Part shown: piece by piece, positions 10,624 through 19,765 of the stretch | How positions within the stretch are numbered: position 1 is the stretch's first letter | How the letters are laid out: each line of letters begins with the position of its first letter | NCBI GenBank assembly: GCA_028565635.1 | Contig: JAOXYB010084276.1 | Location: 2,656-22,812, forward strand | Length of the DNA: 20,157 bases | Direction: 5' to 3' | Origin: Phoronis ovalis | Taxonomy: Eukaryota; Phoronida; Phoronidae | Notes under the pieces: generated by a model | Database searches by the model: none | What the model saw: only the letters and a program-made list of their open reading frames with translations | What the model was told of the DNA's origin: nothing | Position numbers and translations under genes: made by a program

Positions 10624-10813
10624 GTCAACTAAGAAGAATCCAGTAGAGAGTCTATCTAACAGCACAGCGGGTACTGGGACTAACTGCGAATGTCAAGAAT
10701 GTATTTCAAACTTTGATTCAAGTGACAACAACAACGACGAAAAACCACTGAAGAAAAAGAAAGAAGAAAATAAACAGGAGAAAAAAGAAACATCTGATTC
10801 AGCTCCAAGGGAG
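10624..10813 (+). pseudogene. SSRP1-like penultimate exon, Lys/acidic tail, open throughout
   Basis: The acceptor CTCTTTCCAG ends at 10623 and the donor GAG|GTCAGT lies at 10813/10814. The exon is fully open in the phase handed on by the previous piece. It reads STKKNPVESLS, then CQECISNFDSSDNNNDEKPL and KKKKEENKQEKKE. This corresponds to the SSRP1 tail segment typified by FKSKEYISD, an acidic Ser/Asp run and a lysine-rich stretch. The usual YISD has become CISN and the acidic run has several Asn for Asp, as expected under relaxed constraint. The last SSRP1 exon (serine- and acid-rich end) was not found downstream. A 41-bp tandem repeat begins 32 bases after the donor. Confidence 0.65.
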
Positions 10814-10844
10814 GTCAGTATAACGTGTGCGACTGTAAAGTAAT

Positions 10845-10959
10845 GGGACCATTTGTAGTGATACAGCCTAGTGTAGTAGTACTGTGGGACTACTGGTAAT
10901 GATACAGCCAAGTGTGGTAGTACTGTGAGACTACTGGTAATGATACAGCCTACTGTTCT
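10845..10959 (+). repeat. 41-bp tandem repeat, about 2.8 copies
   Basis: The word GATACAGCC recurs at 10860, 10901 and 10942, and GGGAC/GAGAC recurs at 10845, 10886 and 10927, giving an exact 41-base period. The second and third units are nearly identical (ACTACTGGTAATGATACAGC in both), and the first is more diverged. The array lies just inside the intron side of the SSRP1-like donor. Confidence 0.9.
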
Positions 10960-12445
10960 AAAGATAAGACTTTACTGAAAAAACTGAAGCAGTCACTGAA
11001 AGACAAAGAAAGTGTTATGCACATATTACGCTAAAAAAATACCGAAGATTAATATCGGGATTTGACCTACTTCTCAGGGTCATTTTAAATTGTCACCTGG
11101 TCTAATACGCCCACCAACCAATGGTTTTAGTGTAGTTACCTTTGAATCGTACACTGATCGCTCTAGGGAATAAACATGGCCGCAAATCGACCATATTAGC
11201 AGCAATCATGGTTTGAATTGAAACCATCCTGGACTTTGACCTGTATTTATCCTGTACCGAATATAAAGCTGCTCGCGTAAAAACTGAAGTAGTTATCGGA
11301 AGACAAAAAAGATTTACATACGACAAGGTCACATATCCTACGACTATATGGCATGCAATGACAAAAATTGAGTACTTAAGAAGCGGTTTCTGTGTCTCAT
11401 GGCTACAGGTAGAATTAATTGCGGACATTCTGAATGTTCTTTGACTAATTCCACCAAAGTATGATGAGTAACTTTAGTCTGAGGCCTCTTTGTAAAGATA
11501 CTTCTAATCTTCTTGTTTTCCAGTAGGATTGTTAAGTAATGCACAGAGAGAATCAAAATGCTTGTCATGCTTGGGATATTTCGACGATCCTTGTTTTCCG
11601 TACACGTGAGATACTGGATTTAAAGCACCGCTAAACATCGATGATACTTATATTTCACATCAGTTTATAACCCAAGTGTCAATTCAAATATGCGTGAAAC
11701 TAGTGTATGTCTTGAATGATAACCTACTGGCGCAACATTTTGAATGTCCTTTTTTATTAAGCTTATATCAAGCATGTCCCTTTTTATTAAGCCCCTCAGC
11801 GCTTACGTTGACTTTCGCCAGTTTTCTTAGTCCGTTTAAATGGCATAACGTCACAATTTATGTAACCACAGTAATGGCGGAGTGGCCTGGCCCTGTCCGT
11901 GAACCTTAACTTTTTTCTTTTCTCCTTTTTGGCGCTGGCTTTTTTGTTTGTTTCTATTTGAAAGGTAAATGACTGTACAAGAGATTGAAACTAAAATTAG
12001 CTTTTTTTAAGTAAAATAAACCAAAATTTGATGGGATTATTTGAGCTAGGGCAAAGCTATGCATTTCGTCAGTTGTTAGGTTGCATTTTCCTGGGGGTAG
12101 TCTACATAGTGGAATAGCAAACAATTTTGGTGGTTATGCCTGCACGAAAAAATAACTGGAAGTAGTATACATAATAATCTTCAGTTCTTAACAGGTCCTT
12201 TTCTTCGCGCAATGTTTGGGAATTTTTTTATAATGGTTTAAATTACATGAATTTACTATAGACGTGGATGGGAGAATCAATTGTGTCATTATACCAAATA
12301 GACCATACTGTTCTTGGGAATTGGACAAACAGTGCATAAATGTGGGTACCAGGAATAAGCTCTACTAAAGCGCTGATCTTTTGATACACTAGTACCATAT
12401 GAGTACATGTACACAATGTATTATGTGTGATCTTTTCTTTCGCAG
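10960..12445. other. Non-coding stretch with one short duplication
   Basis: No SSRP1 last exon or further helicase exon was found. On the minus strand, 11344-11568 reads as a moderately protein-like frame (KRPQTKVTHHTLVELVKE), but I cannot place it in a family. The + strand has a 30-base-period duplication at 11745-11792. Confidence 0.45.
11745..11792 (+). repeat. Short direct duplication, period 30
   Basis: TGTCCTTTTTTATTAAGC at 11745-11762 is repeated as TGTCCCTTTTTATTAAGC at 11775-11792, one mismatch in 18. Two copies only. Confidence 0.75.
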
Positions 12446-12533
12446 ACTCCTGGCAGATAAACGGAAGATGGTCGTGGCTTTAATGAGAGCAAGATATTCC
12501 CTGTTTGTCGTTGGTCATTTACCGTCACTCGAG
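12446..12533 (+). pseudogene. Senataxin-like helicase exon carrying motif VI
   Basis: The acceptor TCTTTTCTTTCGCAG ends at 12445. The frame reads LLADKRKMVVALMRARYSLF and then VVGHLPSLE, ending at GAG|GTATTA. This is helicase motif VI and the following strand of UPF1-like superfamily 1 helicases. It is closest to senataxin, where human SETX has a TRAKYSLFILGHLRTL segment. Senataxin resolves RNA:DNA hybrids in the nucleus. The family motif is usually R-x-N-V-A-L-T-R-A-[KR]; here Asn is Val and Thr is Met, while the R-A-R pair is kept. Those changes at a nucleotide-binding motif and a weak donor suggest a decayed copy, though the frame itself is intact. The earlier helicase motifs are not in the window, so at best this is the 3' end of a gene. 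Confidence 0.7.
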
Positions 12534-12867
12534 GTATTATCCGAATTCACACTTCCTACTAGACAGAGATAGCTGGCTTCACATGTGTATAATTTAGTGT
12601 AATATTTATTTGGTTTTCCTTATTATAATATGTTTGAACGATTATACTGGTACAGAATTAATATTCTAATCTCATAGAAAATTAATTGTAACATTCTTCC
12701 TTTTGTCTGTATATACTAAAGCGTCAAGATTATTTTAATTACGTTAAAACTTTTTTAGAAGATGAACCTTTACAGATACTCTTTGTCAAATCAGATTATA
12801 GTACACGGGCTTTAGCTGTTTTCGTATTTAGCTTAAATTGTCCAACTAATTGCATCTATGTTTTTAG

Positions 12868-12981
12868 GTAAATGAATATTGGAACCAACTGATCGAAGAT
12901 GGTAGGAAAAGACAGGTTATTATAGACTTAAGAAGTGCTATCAATAGCAAGCAGCTTCTAAATTATGTTCTTCTGACATAA
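12868..12981 (+). pseudogene. Senataxin-like terminal exon
   Basis: The acceptor ATGTTTTTAG ends at 12867. The phase-0 continuation of the previous exon gives VNEYWNQLIEDGRKRQVIID and then LRSAINSKQLL, ending at TAA 12979-12981 (37 codons). Human senataxin continues after its GHLRTL segment with HWNQLIQDAQKRGAII, so order and spacing match. The two exons together give 66 aligned codons without an internal stop, which makes this the best preserved gene piece in the window. No long C-terminal tail follows. It could be the true 3' end of a shortened paralogue or a fragment. Confidence 0.7.
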
Positions 12982-13472
12982 TGATTTAATTAAAACTAAT
13001 TTGACAAAATGTACAAATGTGCTAGTACAAGTGAGAGTAAAGCAAAATAATGTAGTATTATATAGCTCAATATTCATTACAAATGTTTACGTATTCAATA
13101 TGTCTTGTAAACTATTGGGCAAATTCTAAACCCAGTTGTTGCAAACGAAAGCTCAAATCCTTTTTTGAATAAAATATAGGTATATTTACCAAATTTGTAG
13201 TGCTGTGTTTTAGAGACATCACGTGATATAATAATTGAGTGACATGTATGCTTGTTTATGATCATGCGGTATGGTAACATATAGCACAGACTGTTCTGTA
13301 AGTGGTTCTTAAAAATAAAAACAAATACTGATATAAACACCCACATTTTTCTGATAACCTCTCCGGCAAAAGAATCTTCAGCAAAATTGAGTGAATAAAA
13401 CTTTGAGAAATTATATCTTTTGAGCAAAGCAAAGTTTAAGAAACCTAGATTAACTGTTCCAAGTTCCAACTG

Positions 13473-13537
13473 TCATGTAGGTCACGATAGACGTTTTATT
13501 ATTTATTATTTCAAATAATAACACGTGACCTACATGA
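13473..13537. repeat. Nested inverted repeat, 14-bp arms
   Basis: TCATGTAGGTCACG (13473-13486) pairs perfectly with CGTGACCTACATGA (13524-13537). Inside, TTATTATTT (13503-13511) pairs with AAATAATAA (13513-13521) around a single base. The outer arms contain AGGTCA, the nuclear-receptor half-site, in everted orientation, and another TGACCT follows at 13534-13539. Most likely a tiny palindromic element; a receptor-binding role is only a possibility. Confidence 0.75.
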
Positions 13538-14639
13538 CCTACTCAGGATTTTAAAAAATGCAGTTCTCTACTTTCAAATATATATTCTAATGTAAGTCTA
13601 GTTTTTCCTTTAATTAATTATCCATTCTACAGAAACTTAAAAAACAAAATGTGAATTAAATTGCGGGAACAGTATTCGTCACCATGATAGAGTAACCATA
13701 GAAACATGTGTATCACCTGGGTGACCACATGTGTTTTACTAAAACAACAATGACTATGATAGCAAATAAAACTAGTCAGACAACGTGAACGAATAGAATC
13801 AGTTATGCTTAACTGAATGGAATCTATAATATAATACACTAAGGTAGCTACATTTTTTTCCGTCTAAAAATATTGAACCGCCATTTCTGCCTTATGCTCT
13901 AACGTGGTACATTTGGAGTGGGCAAAAAAGCTTTTTCGTAAATTCCCAAATTTTGAAGTACTAGTATGGTTCCTATGACAGCATGCGTGTTCAATGTGTT
14001 CCGTTTGTATAATACGTGTACATGCTATGCACATTTTTAATGAATACATGCACATCACAGCATTCACTGACCCAATGGACAAGAGTGGTACCCGCGAGTT
14101 TGAATCAAACTATATTTCCTATTTGTTGTGTATTGTTTCTTTGATATATGCTGACATTTACTAGTGTTTACTGGCAAGCTTTTTTTAAAGTTATTCAATA
14201 CTTCAAAAAAAAGTTTTTGTTGGCAATGATTGAACCTTTTGGACACCATACCACCTCAGCCTTCATTTTGTGTTTTTGTTAAATGTAGTATTATATGTTC
14301 TGTTCCTAGGAGTGCAGATTTAATGGCTGTGACGTTTAGAGGAAACCAAAATTGCATCTCATCAGTAATTATCTATAATTTGGCGGGAGTACTTCAAATA
14401 AAGGATCGAAGCCAATAATAATAATCATATCTCCAAGTGCATTCTCCGTCTGCTTTGCGCATATGAAATTAAAGCCTATCAGACTGCTGTCCAAAAACCT
14501 ACACAGACCACAAAAGTGTCATGAAATGAACCATTATGTGTAATGGAACCTTAAGTGTACACAACGGAAGGCATTCAATCGTTGCATCCTCAAGTTCTAG
14601 CATCACCTATTCCTATTAGGTACTTAATTTGTTATATAA

Positions 14640-14650
14640 CCACCAGGTGG
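14640..14650. promoter_or_regulatory. CTCF-core-like word
   Basis: CCACCAGGTGG fits the core CCASYAGRKGG of the bilaterian CTCF motif, but the expected C after it is A. Similar diverged words occur near 907, 5073 and 16245. A single short match has little weight. Confidence 0.15.
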
Positions 14651-15042
14651 ATCTGGTGGGCCCCCTTCCGGTTGGTGTTCCACGCTGTCTACACAATGTA
14701 TTAGTTACACTAGTAGTGAACCTCATTTAACCCAACATTCAGTTTTGTGTTTCGTATGTCATTGTCTTTTGGAATCGAAGCCCAACCTAACTAATGGCGG
14801 ATATTAGTTTATTAAGGTAGCACAAAAGAGCATAAAGTCCCATCCATGGCATTGATAAATAAAGGGTTTCAAATATTAAGGGGACATCTTCTCTCTCGAT
14901 CCCCATGAATCACACATATTTGTCGCGAAAGCCATTTACTATCCCACAACCGCACAGATCTCGAGATTTTACAAAAAGTTGAACCCATTTGGAGATTTCT
15001 CAAATCGGAACTTGGATCTACTTGAAGTTGACCTCTGGCGCG

Positions 15043-15061
15043 CGACTTGATATCAAGGTCG
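15043..15061. repeat. Short palindrome
   Basis: CGACTTGATATCAAGGTCG is self-complementary apart from a one-base offset (TTGATATCAA core). It sits in a small GC-rich patch with GCGCGCG just before it. No function can be assigned. Confidence 0.5.
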
Positions 15062-15212
15062 TGTGATGCGCCCGAAGCTGTTATCTAATGTCACAAGCAA
15101 CAGTTATCATTGCAATTGAAATATAGCCTATATATTGTCACTGTAACCTATGAAAGTTTGTCTAGTGACACACACTTCTACATCCTGCAAAACAATAGGG
15201 ATCGAAAAAACC

Positions 15213-15291
15213 GAGACCCTACTGCTCAAGGTTACTGTGGAGTGCTAGCTATCAGAGACCCTACTGCTCAAGGCTACTGTGGAGTGCTAGC
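15213..15291 (+). repeat. 42-bp tandem duplication
   Basis: The unit starting GAGACCCTACTGCTCAAGG at 15213 recurs at 15255 with a single T/C difference through 15291. The period is a multiple of three, so a + strand frame reads RDPTAQGYCGVLA twice, but nothing else supports that frame as coding. The copies are nearly identical, so the duplication is recent. Confidence 0.9.
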
Positions 15292-16702
15292 CACGTTATC
15301 ACAAGTAGAAACCGATATTTAAGGTCATGTTGTGACATTCGTAATTATTACAACACAGACCAGGACTGGACAGACATATCTTTTACACATCGATAGGTAA
15401 AGTTTTAACACGTTCATATATTTGATGTGTGGTATATTTATTTGTAATCTATGTCACGGGTACATGGTTATTACGTCTACTACTGTATATACGTTTATAG
15501 ACCTCGGGAACGACTAAACGCAAAGACTGGTACCCGTGTCAGTGAATGGGTTTTAGAAAACGCCCTTAATGCGTGTGTCCACTTTAAAATTTTGACCCCT
15601 TTTTCTGACAAAAAGAAATGTACGATACTTTCTTGGCCAGGACTTTATTAGACTAAAAATACCCCGGTACCTAATCACCGTAAACGCGCGTAGATAATTA
15701 AATCAGGTACCCTTTTGTATTCTGATCGTAAAATTAACCCGTTCACATGTTTCTGTTCACAAACATGCGTACACACACAGAGTTGAGTCACGCCTCCGAG
15801 TTTATAGATTCGTTCATTAGAATCGTCGTCATCGATATACTAAGGGATAGATAACAGACATAATATCTTGTTTGAATAATGTTGGTTGTCTAGTAACTCA
15901 GCTGATATCCTGAACAAGAATTTATAAAACGGGTTACTTTTAAGTTTCCAGTAAGAGTAATTGCGTACGCATGTTCATTACAAATACAGGGTGAATGTAT
16001 ATGCTTTTCAGCAAATAAACCGGGCACCCAGAACATCCTAAACTGGGTGTAAAATAATGTAATAAAATAAAACTAAAAAATCAAAAACGGAACTTGGTCC
16101 GGAGAATAATAAAAGAAACTGTGTGTTTTATTAACTGTTGCAAGAATAAAATAAGATGTCATTTTCAGATGTATGTTTGTTGCGAAAAAAAGAACGCCTA
16201 AGACATTGTTCGAATCTGCTTTCATCCTCTTGAACATGATAAATGCCCCCTAATGGGCGCCATAAAGTATGAACAGGGGCGTGTATGCATTTTGAGTAAA
16301 CGATGGAAAAATTATTTTCAGCGTGTTTTATACCATAACTAACAGGATTCAATATTTCATAATTTTCGAAAGTGCAGGTTGTTTTAGGAAAGTTCTTGTT
16401 TCACAAATCATCTTATAATTTCCCACTGTCGATAATAATAAGCATTCGAAATCGGTCCAAATGAACAAGTACAACTGGATCCCGGGATTGGATCACACTG
16501 CTCGTTTGAATGATGATCATTATGGTCACCTGTGAACTCATTCTTTCAAATATTCCTGGTTTGCATAAATATTGAAATCGAACCCCACTCACATTCATTG
16601 TCTGACTCAATGGTATGTGCGAGGGCTGATATCCACAAAGGTCAAATTACTGGCTATAATCTGCTATAGAGAACTTTTAATAGGTATTTATGAAAGAAGA
16701 TT
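15292..16702. other. Non-coding spacer
   Basis: No supported gene. Minor hairpins: GTCACGGGTAC 15453-15463 with GTACCCGTGTC 15530-15540 (one mismatch), and CACCCAG 16025-16031 with CTGGGTG 16043-16049. Open frames at 15451-15651 (+) and 16131-16352 (-) lack any family features. Confidence 0.5.
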
Positions 16703-17056
16703 TTTCTAAAACGCAGGACTTTTGAAGTTGAAATCTATATCGATCACTCCCTCTAATAAAAAATATTTTATCTTTTTTTCTAAATCCGTGGGCAATAAGC
16801 CTAGCATGCATTCAGAAAGTAAATAGTGGTTATATTCTAGGGTTATTTTTTGTAGATAGATAACTCATAATAGGGATCTGGGAAAGAGTAATATTTCTAA
16901 AACACAGGATTTTGAAGTCTTGTTGGAATCTATATAGAGCACTCCCCCTGATAAAAAATATTTTATCGTGTTTTCACTAAATCCGTGGGCAATAAACGTA
17001 GCATGCAGCAAGAAAGTAAATAGTGGTTATATTCGAATGTTATTTTTTTGTAGATA
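16703..17056 (+). repeat. Tandem pair of a roughly 191-198-bp repeat unit
   Basis: Unit 1 starts TTTCTAAAACGCAGGA at 16703 and unit 2 TTTCTAAAACACAGGA at 16894. Both carry AATCTATAT, CACTCCC, TAAAAAATATTTTATC, AAATCCGTGGGCAATAA, GTAAATAGTGGTTATATTC and end near TGTAGATA (16851 and 17049). The offset grows from 191 to 198 through small indels, so the pair is moderately old. A partial third copy lies at 18893-18945. Confidence 0.9.
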
Positions 17057-17148
17057 AAAATTACGCAAAAATGGCACTATTTCCAAAACGGTACATCATG
17101 CGCTACAGTGTTTGCACTACATTTTAACGTTAGTGAGTAGTGAGCATA

Positions 17149-17315
17149 CTGCGAGAAACACAGTACGTTGCTTGCAGTGTATTTCCAACGCGGGAAATAA
17201 ACATTTGTGCTTCCTGACTGTGGAAAATGCTATTCATCTGTGAATAGAAGACTAAATCAGAATAAAGTAAAAATTAATAAAACTATAATTATTTATATGC
17301 TAGACTTATTGCACT
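17149..17315 (+). repeat. Short interspersed repeat family, copy A
   Basis: Starts near CTGCGAGAAACACAGTACGT, continues with GCGGGAAATAAACATTTGTG, AGAAGACTAAATCAGAATAA and ATAAAACTATAATT, and ends GCTAGACTTATTGC at 17299-17312. It aligns over its whole length with copies at 18662-18866 (minus) and 19766-19965 (plus), with several indels. No RNA polymerase III boxes or poly-A tail were recognised, so a MITE is a better guess than a SINE. Confidence 0.8.
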
Positions 17316-17877
17316 TGCCAAAAGTTAAAAAGAGCGAGCGAATTTTAGGATGATCCACCTGGAGAATGGGATACACTCCTTTTATACTGTCTGCATTCCT
17401 GAATGCAAACAATTGTTTTACAAATGATCGTCTTGCAAATGTTCAGTGTAAATTAAAATTAATGGTATATGACAGATATTTATACAAAAAAGCATAAAAA
17501 GTCACTGAAACTGAAGAGATTGACTGCAAAGTGAACAGATCGAATTTTAGGAATTGAAAATATACAACTTATCTCACAAATAGCACCACAAGGACGATAA
17601 ATCTATGATATAAATTATATTTAGCTGTCAACTCAAAGACCACAGTCACTAAGTAAATTACTTCCTTCAAAGATAAGAGTATCAGTTATAAAATATGAAC
17701 CACGGTAGGTACTGACTACTCTTACACATACGTCTAGACTAATATTATGATGTATTCAAATCCAACTTCTTTTACCCGATTTAAGTAGAATGTGTTTCGT
17801 ATTAAATTAACCAGAAACTGACCTGTTAAGACTTGACATTACAAAATCATGTTTTATGAATTTGTTTTCATATCTAG
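17316..17877. other. Non-coding spacer
   Basis: AT-rich, no supported gene or repeat. A pyrimidine-rich TTTGTTTTCATATCTAG ends at 17877 and may be an acceptor for the ORF that follows. Confidence 0.5.
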
Positions 17878-18021
17878 GAAAGAAACCAAGTATCTTGGAC
17901 AACATTTAATGCCAAGACATGGCAAGACTGCAGGCTAAAGAAATGTACCTCCACTGCTTTGACCGATGAATTAATGGAGAATGACAAGGGACCAGGAGAT
18001 TTAAAAGTTTCCCGCAACTAA
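17878..18021 (+). CDS. Possible terminal exon, unidentified
   Basis: After a good acceptor (TTTTCATATCTAG, ends 17877) one frame is open for 47 codons to TAA 18019-18021. It reads ERNQVSWTTFNAKTWQDCRL and later LTDELMENDKGPGDLKV. The composition is mixed and soluble-looking, unlike the AT-driven chance frames nearby, with two Trp and two Cys. I recognise no family and found no upstream exon to join. It may belong to the same set of gene fragments as the pieces at 5.4-13.0 kb. The other two frames contain stops. It could be chance, since 47 codons is short. Confidence 0.3.
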   Translation, partial: ERNQVSWTTFNAKTWQDCRLKKCTSTALTDELMENDKGPGDLKVSRN

Positions 18022-18661
18022 GGTACAAAATTGGTACGCATGCTAGTTATAAAAATGCGAGAAAAAAGGTCATGATATTTTATGGACCGAGGGTTTAACA
18101 TGTGTTACCTGTTTAGAGTAAAGAAACCGGCATATGTGGCCATAAAAGTGTTACCTTTTGGACCCTGGTCCAGTTTAGAGGCATGCTTAGTGGCGGTTTT
18201 AGAATGTTTTGTCGAAAAATAACAGTCTTAAATTACTGCTTTTGAAAGGTAGTTTTGCTATAAGATGGTTTCTCGTGCCTCTAAAACAAATGTTTAGAGT
18301 ACTCTATGTTATGAAACAAACATCAACTTTATCTACGATGACTAACATAAAAGCAAACATACGTACACTGGTTTGATTTGACAAAGATAACAATTCCAAA
18401 ACTATATAAGTAAAGATTAGGCAAATGAATATATTTTTATATCAGCTATACAAATACAAAACCAAATTCCGATTGCACTACATGCAACATTATAGTTCAT
18501 CGATCATTTAGTAAATACACCTGAGAGATTTATCTTTCGAACATACCAAAGTTCAAAAACAAAGTTTCAAGTAAGAGGCTAGAGGGATTTTTGGGTTTTA
18601 TTTATTATGTTTTCAAAAATGCGTCATTATCCTGAAATTGTGCAGGCCACATATCTTACCA
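18022..18661. other. Non-coding spacer
   Basis: Nothing beyond a small palindrome, GGACCCTGGTCC, near 18160. Confidence 0.5.
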
Positions 18662-18866
18662 AAGACAATAGGTCTAGAATAGAAAGGAATTATAGTTTTA
18701 TTTATTTTTACTTCCTTCTTATTTAATCTTCTGATCACAGGTAAATAGCCTTTTATGTGATTTCGTATGCGACGTTGCGGTGACGTCACGAAACACAAAC
18801 ATATTTCCCGCTTTAATAAACTTCTGGAAACACGCAGCTCAATGTACTGTGTTTCTCGCTTTGTAC
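18662..18866 (-). repeat. Short interspersed repeat family, copy B (reverse)
   Basis: Read on the minus strand it begins AGCGAGAAACACAGTACATT, continues AAAGCGGGAAATATGTTTGT and AGAAGATTAAATAAGAAGG, and ends TCTAGACCTATTGTC. It is the reverse-oriented relative of the copies at 17149 and 19766. An 89-codon minus frame running across it is a by-product: the plus copy at 19766 gives a similar peptide (KICLCFVT in both), because the two DNAs are homologous repeats. Confidence 0.85.
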
Positions 18867-18892
18867 TGTGTAGTGATAACATAGAACTTTAT

Positions 18893-18945
18893 GCCATGGG
18901 CAATAAGTCTAGCGTATATTAAGAAAGTATATAATGGTTATATTT
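18893..18945 (+). repeat. Partial third copy of the 191-bp repeat unit
   Basis: CATGGGCAATAAGTCTAGCG followed by AAGAAAGTATATAATGGTTATATT matches the block GTGGGCAATAAGCCTAGCAT / AAAGTAAATAGTGGTTATATT at 16790-16836 and 16981-17035. It lies about 30 bases from the head of copy B. Confidence 0.75.
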
Positions 18946-19765
18946 CAATAGACTATTTACTTGCACTTGGTGGAGCCACCAGTGTCAGACCAAACGATCC
19001 CAGCATGTCGCATTCTGTGAATGAACAATGACGTAGGTCTGCGTGCGCTCGCGCAATTCACTCAAACGCATCCTTCGCATGTTGAGCCAAAACCAAAAAA
19101 AAAAATGTTGTGTTCTTTGATCTAAGATGTAATTTCCTTTTTGGGAGGATATCAATATAGAAAACAACTGTTTATTAATATTTTTTATTTTGTTGAATTT
19201 TCACCAGTTAAAGCTTTTCTAAAGTCAGATTAAAGGATGCCGGTATTGAAAGAGTCTGACTGTAGCGCCCTCAAGTGCATGCAAATAGTATATTATGTGT
19301 AGATAAAAAATCAACAGAAAATAACTATACAGCCCTAGTTTAACGTTTACAGCGAACGTATGCGATATCACTTGAAATATTATAAAAGCAAAAACTGATA
19401 AAAAAGAACTGGGAAACACTGTTACACTTTTTGATAAAAATCTGGCTCCTAATGAGCCATAATAATTATATATAAGTATAAAAGATAATGACTTAAACAT
19501 ATGGCAAAAGGTGACAAAGTGGTAAGTAGTTTATGACTTTTCTTTCGCCGATGATGTCCCAACCTTGTCCCGCATGAACGTCCCGTAGCAACGGCAGGAC
19601 ATAAATGTATAGCACAAAGTACTCTATAGCTAGTCTGGAAAGTTTTTTTGCACCGGTAGATTCATACATATAATATAAATCCCTGGCTTCAAATGCAAAA
19701 AATGCGCTAGTGGGAACCTTTAAATGAATCCGAAATTCTGGACATGTTTATCCAGTTCTATTTTA
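18946..19765. other. Non-coding spacer
   Basis: Contains a near-perfect hairpin at 18964-18984 (CACTTGGTGG / CCACCAGTG with one bulge), an A-run near 19097 and a CTCF-like word GCGCCCTCAAGTG at 19265-19277. A 91-codon minus frame at 19225-19500 is hydrophobic, AT-driven and without a family. Confidence 0.45.

Larger units (their letters stand above)
12982..15212. other. Non-coding stretch with hairpins
   Basis: No recognisable gene on either strand. A 124-codon minus frame at 13095-13469 is low-complexity, hydrophobic and lacks family features. Contains a hairpin at 13473-13537, a CTCF-like word at 14640-14650 and a palindrome at 15043-15061. Confidence 0.5.

Noticed and set aside
13095-13469. 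124-codon minus-strand ORF
   Set aside because: Rich in Phe, Ile, Tyr and Lys as expected from AT-rich DNA, with no domain, no splice context and no recognisable similarity.
15110-15322. 70-codon ORF containing the in-frame 42-bp duplication
   Set aside because: The in-frame repeat follows from a period divisible by three. The rest of the frame and its non-ATG start give no support.
18613-18882. 89-codon minus ORF similar to the 63-codon plus ORF at 19744-19935
   Set aside because: At first it looked like a conserved protein pair, but the DNA itself is a repeat family, and copy A at 17149 does not keep the frame, so the peptide similarity follows from the repeat.
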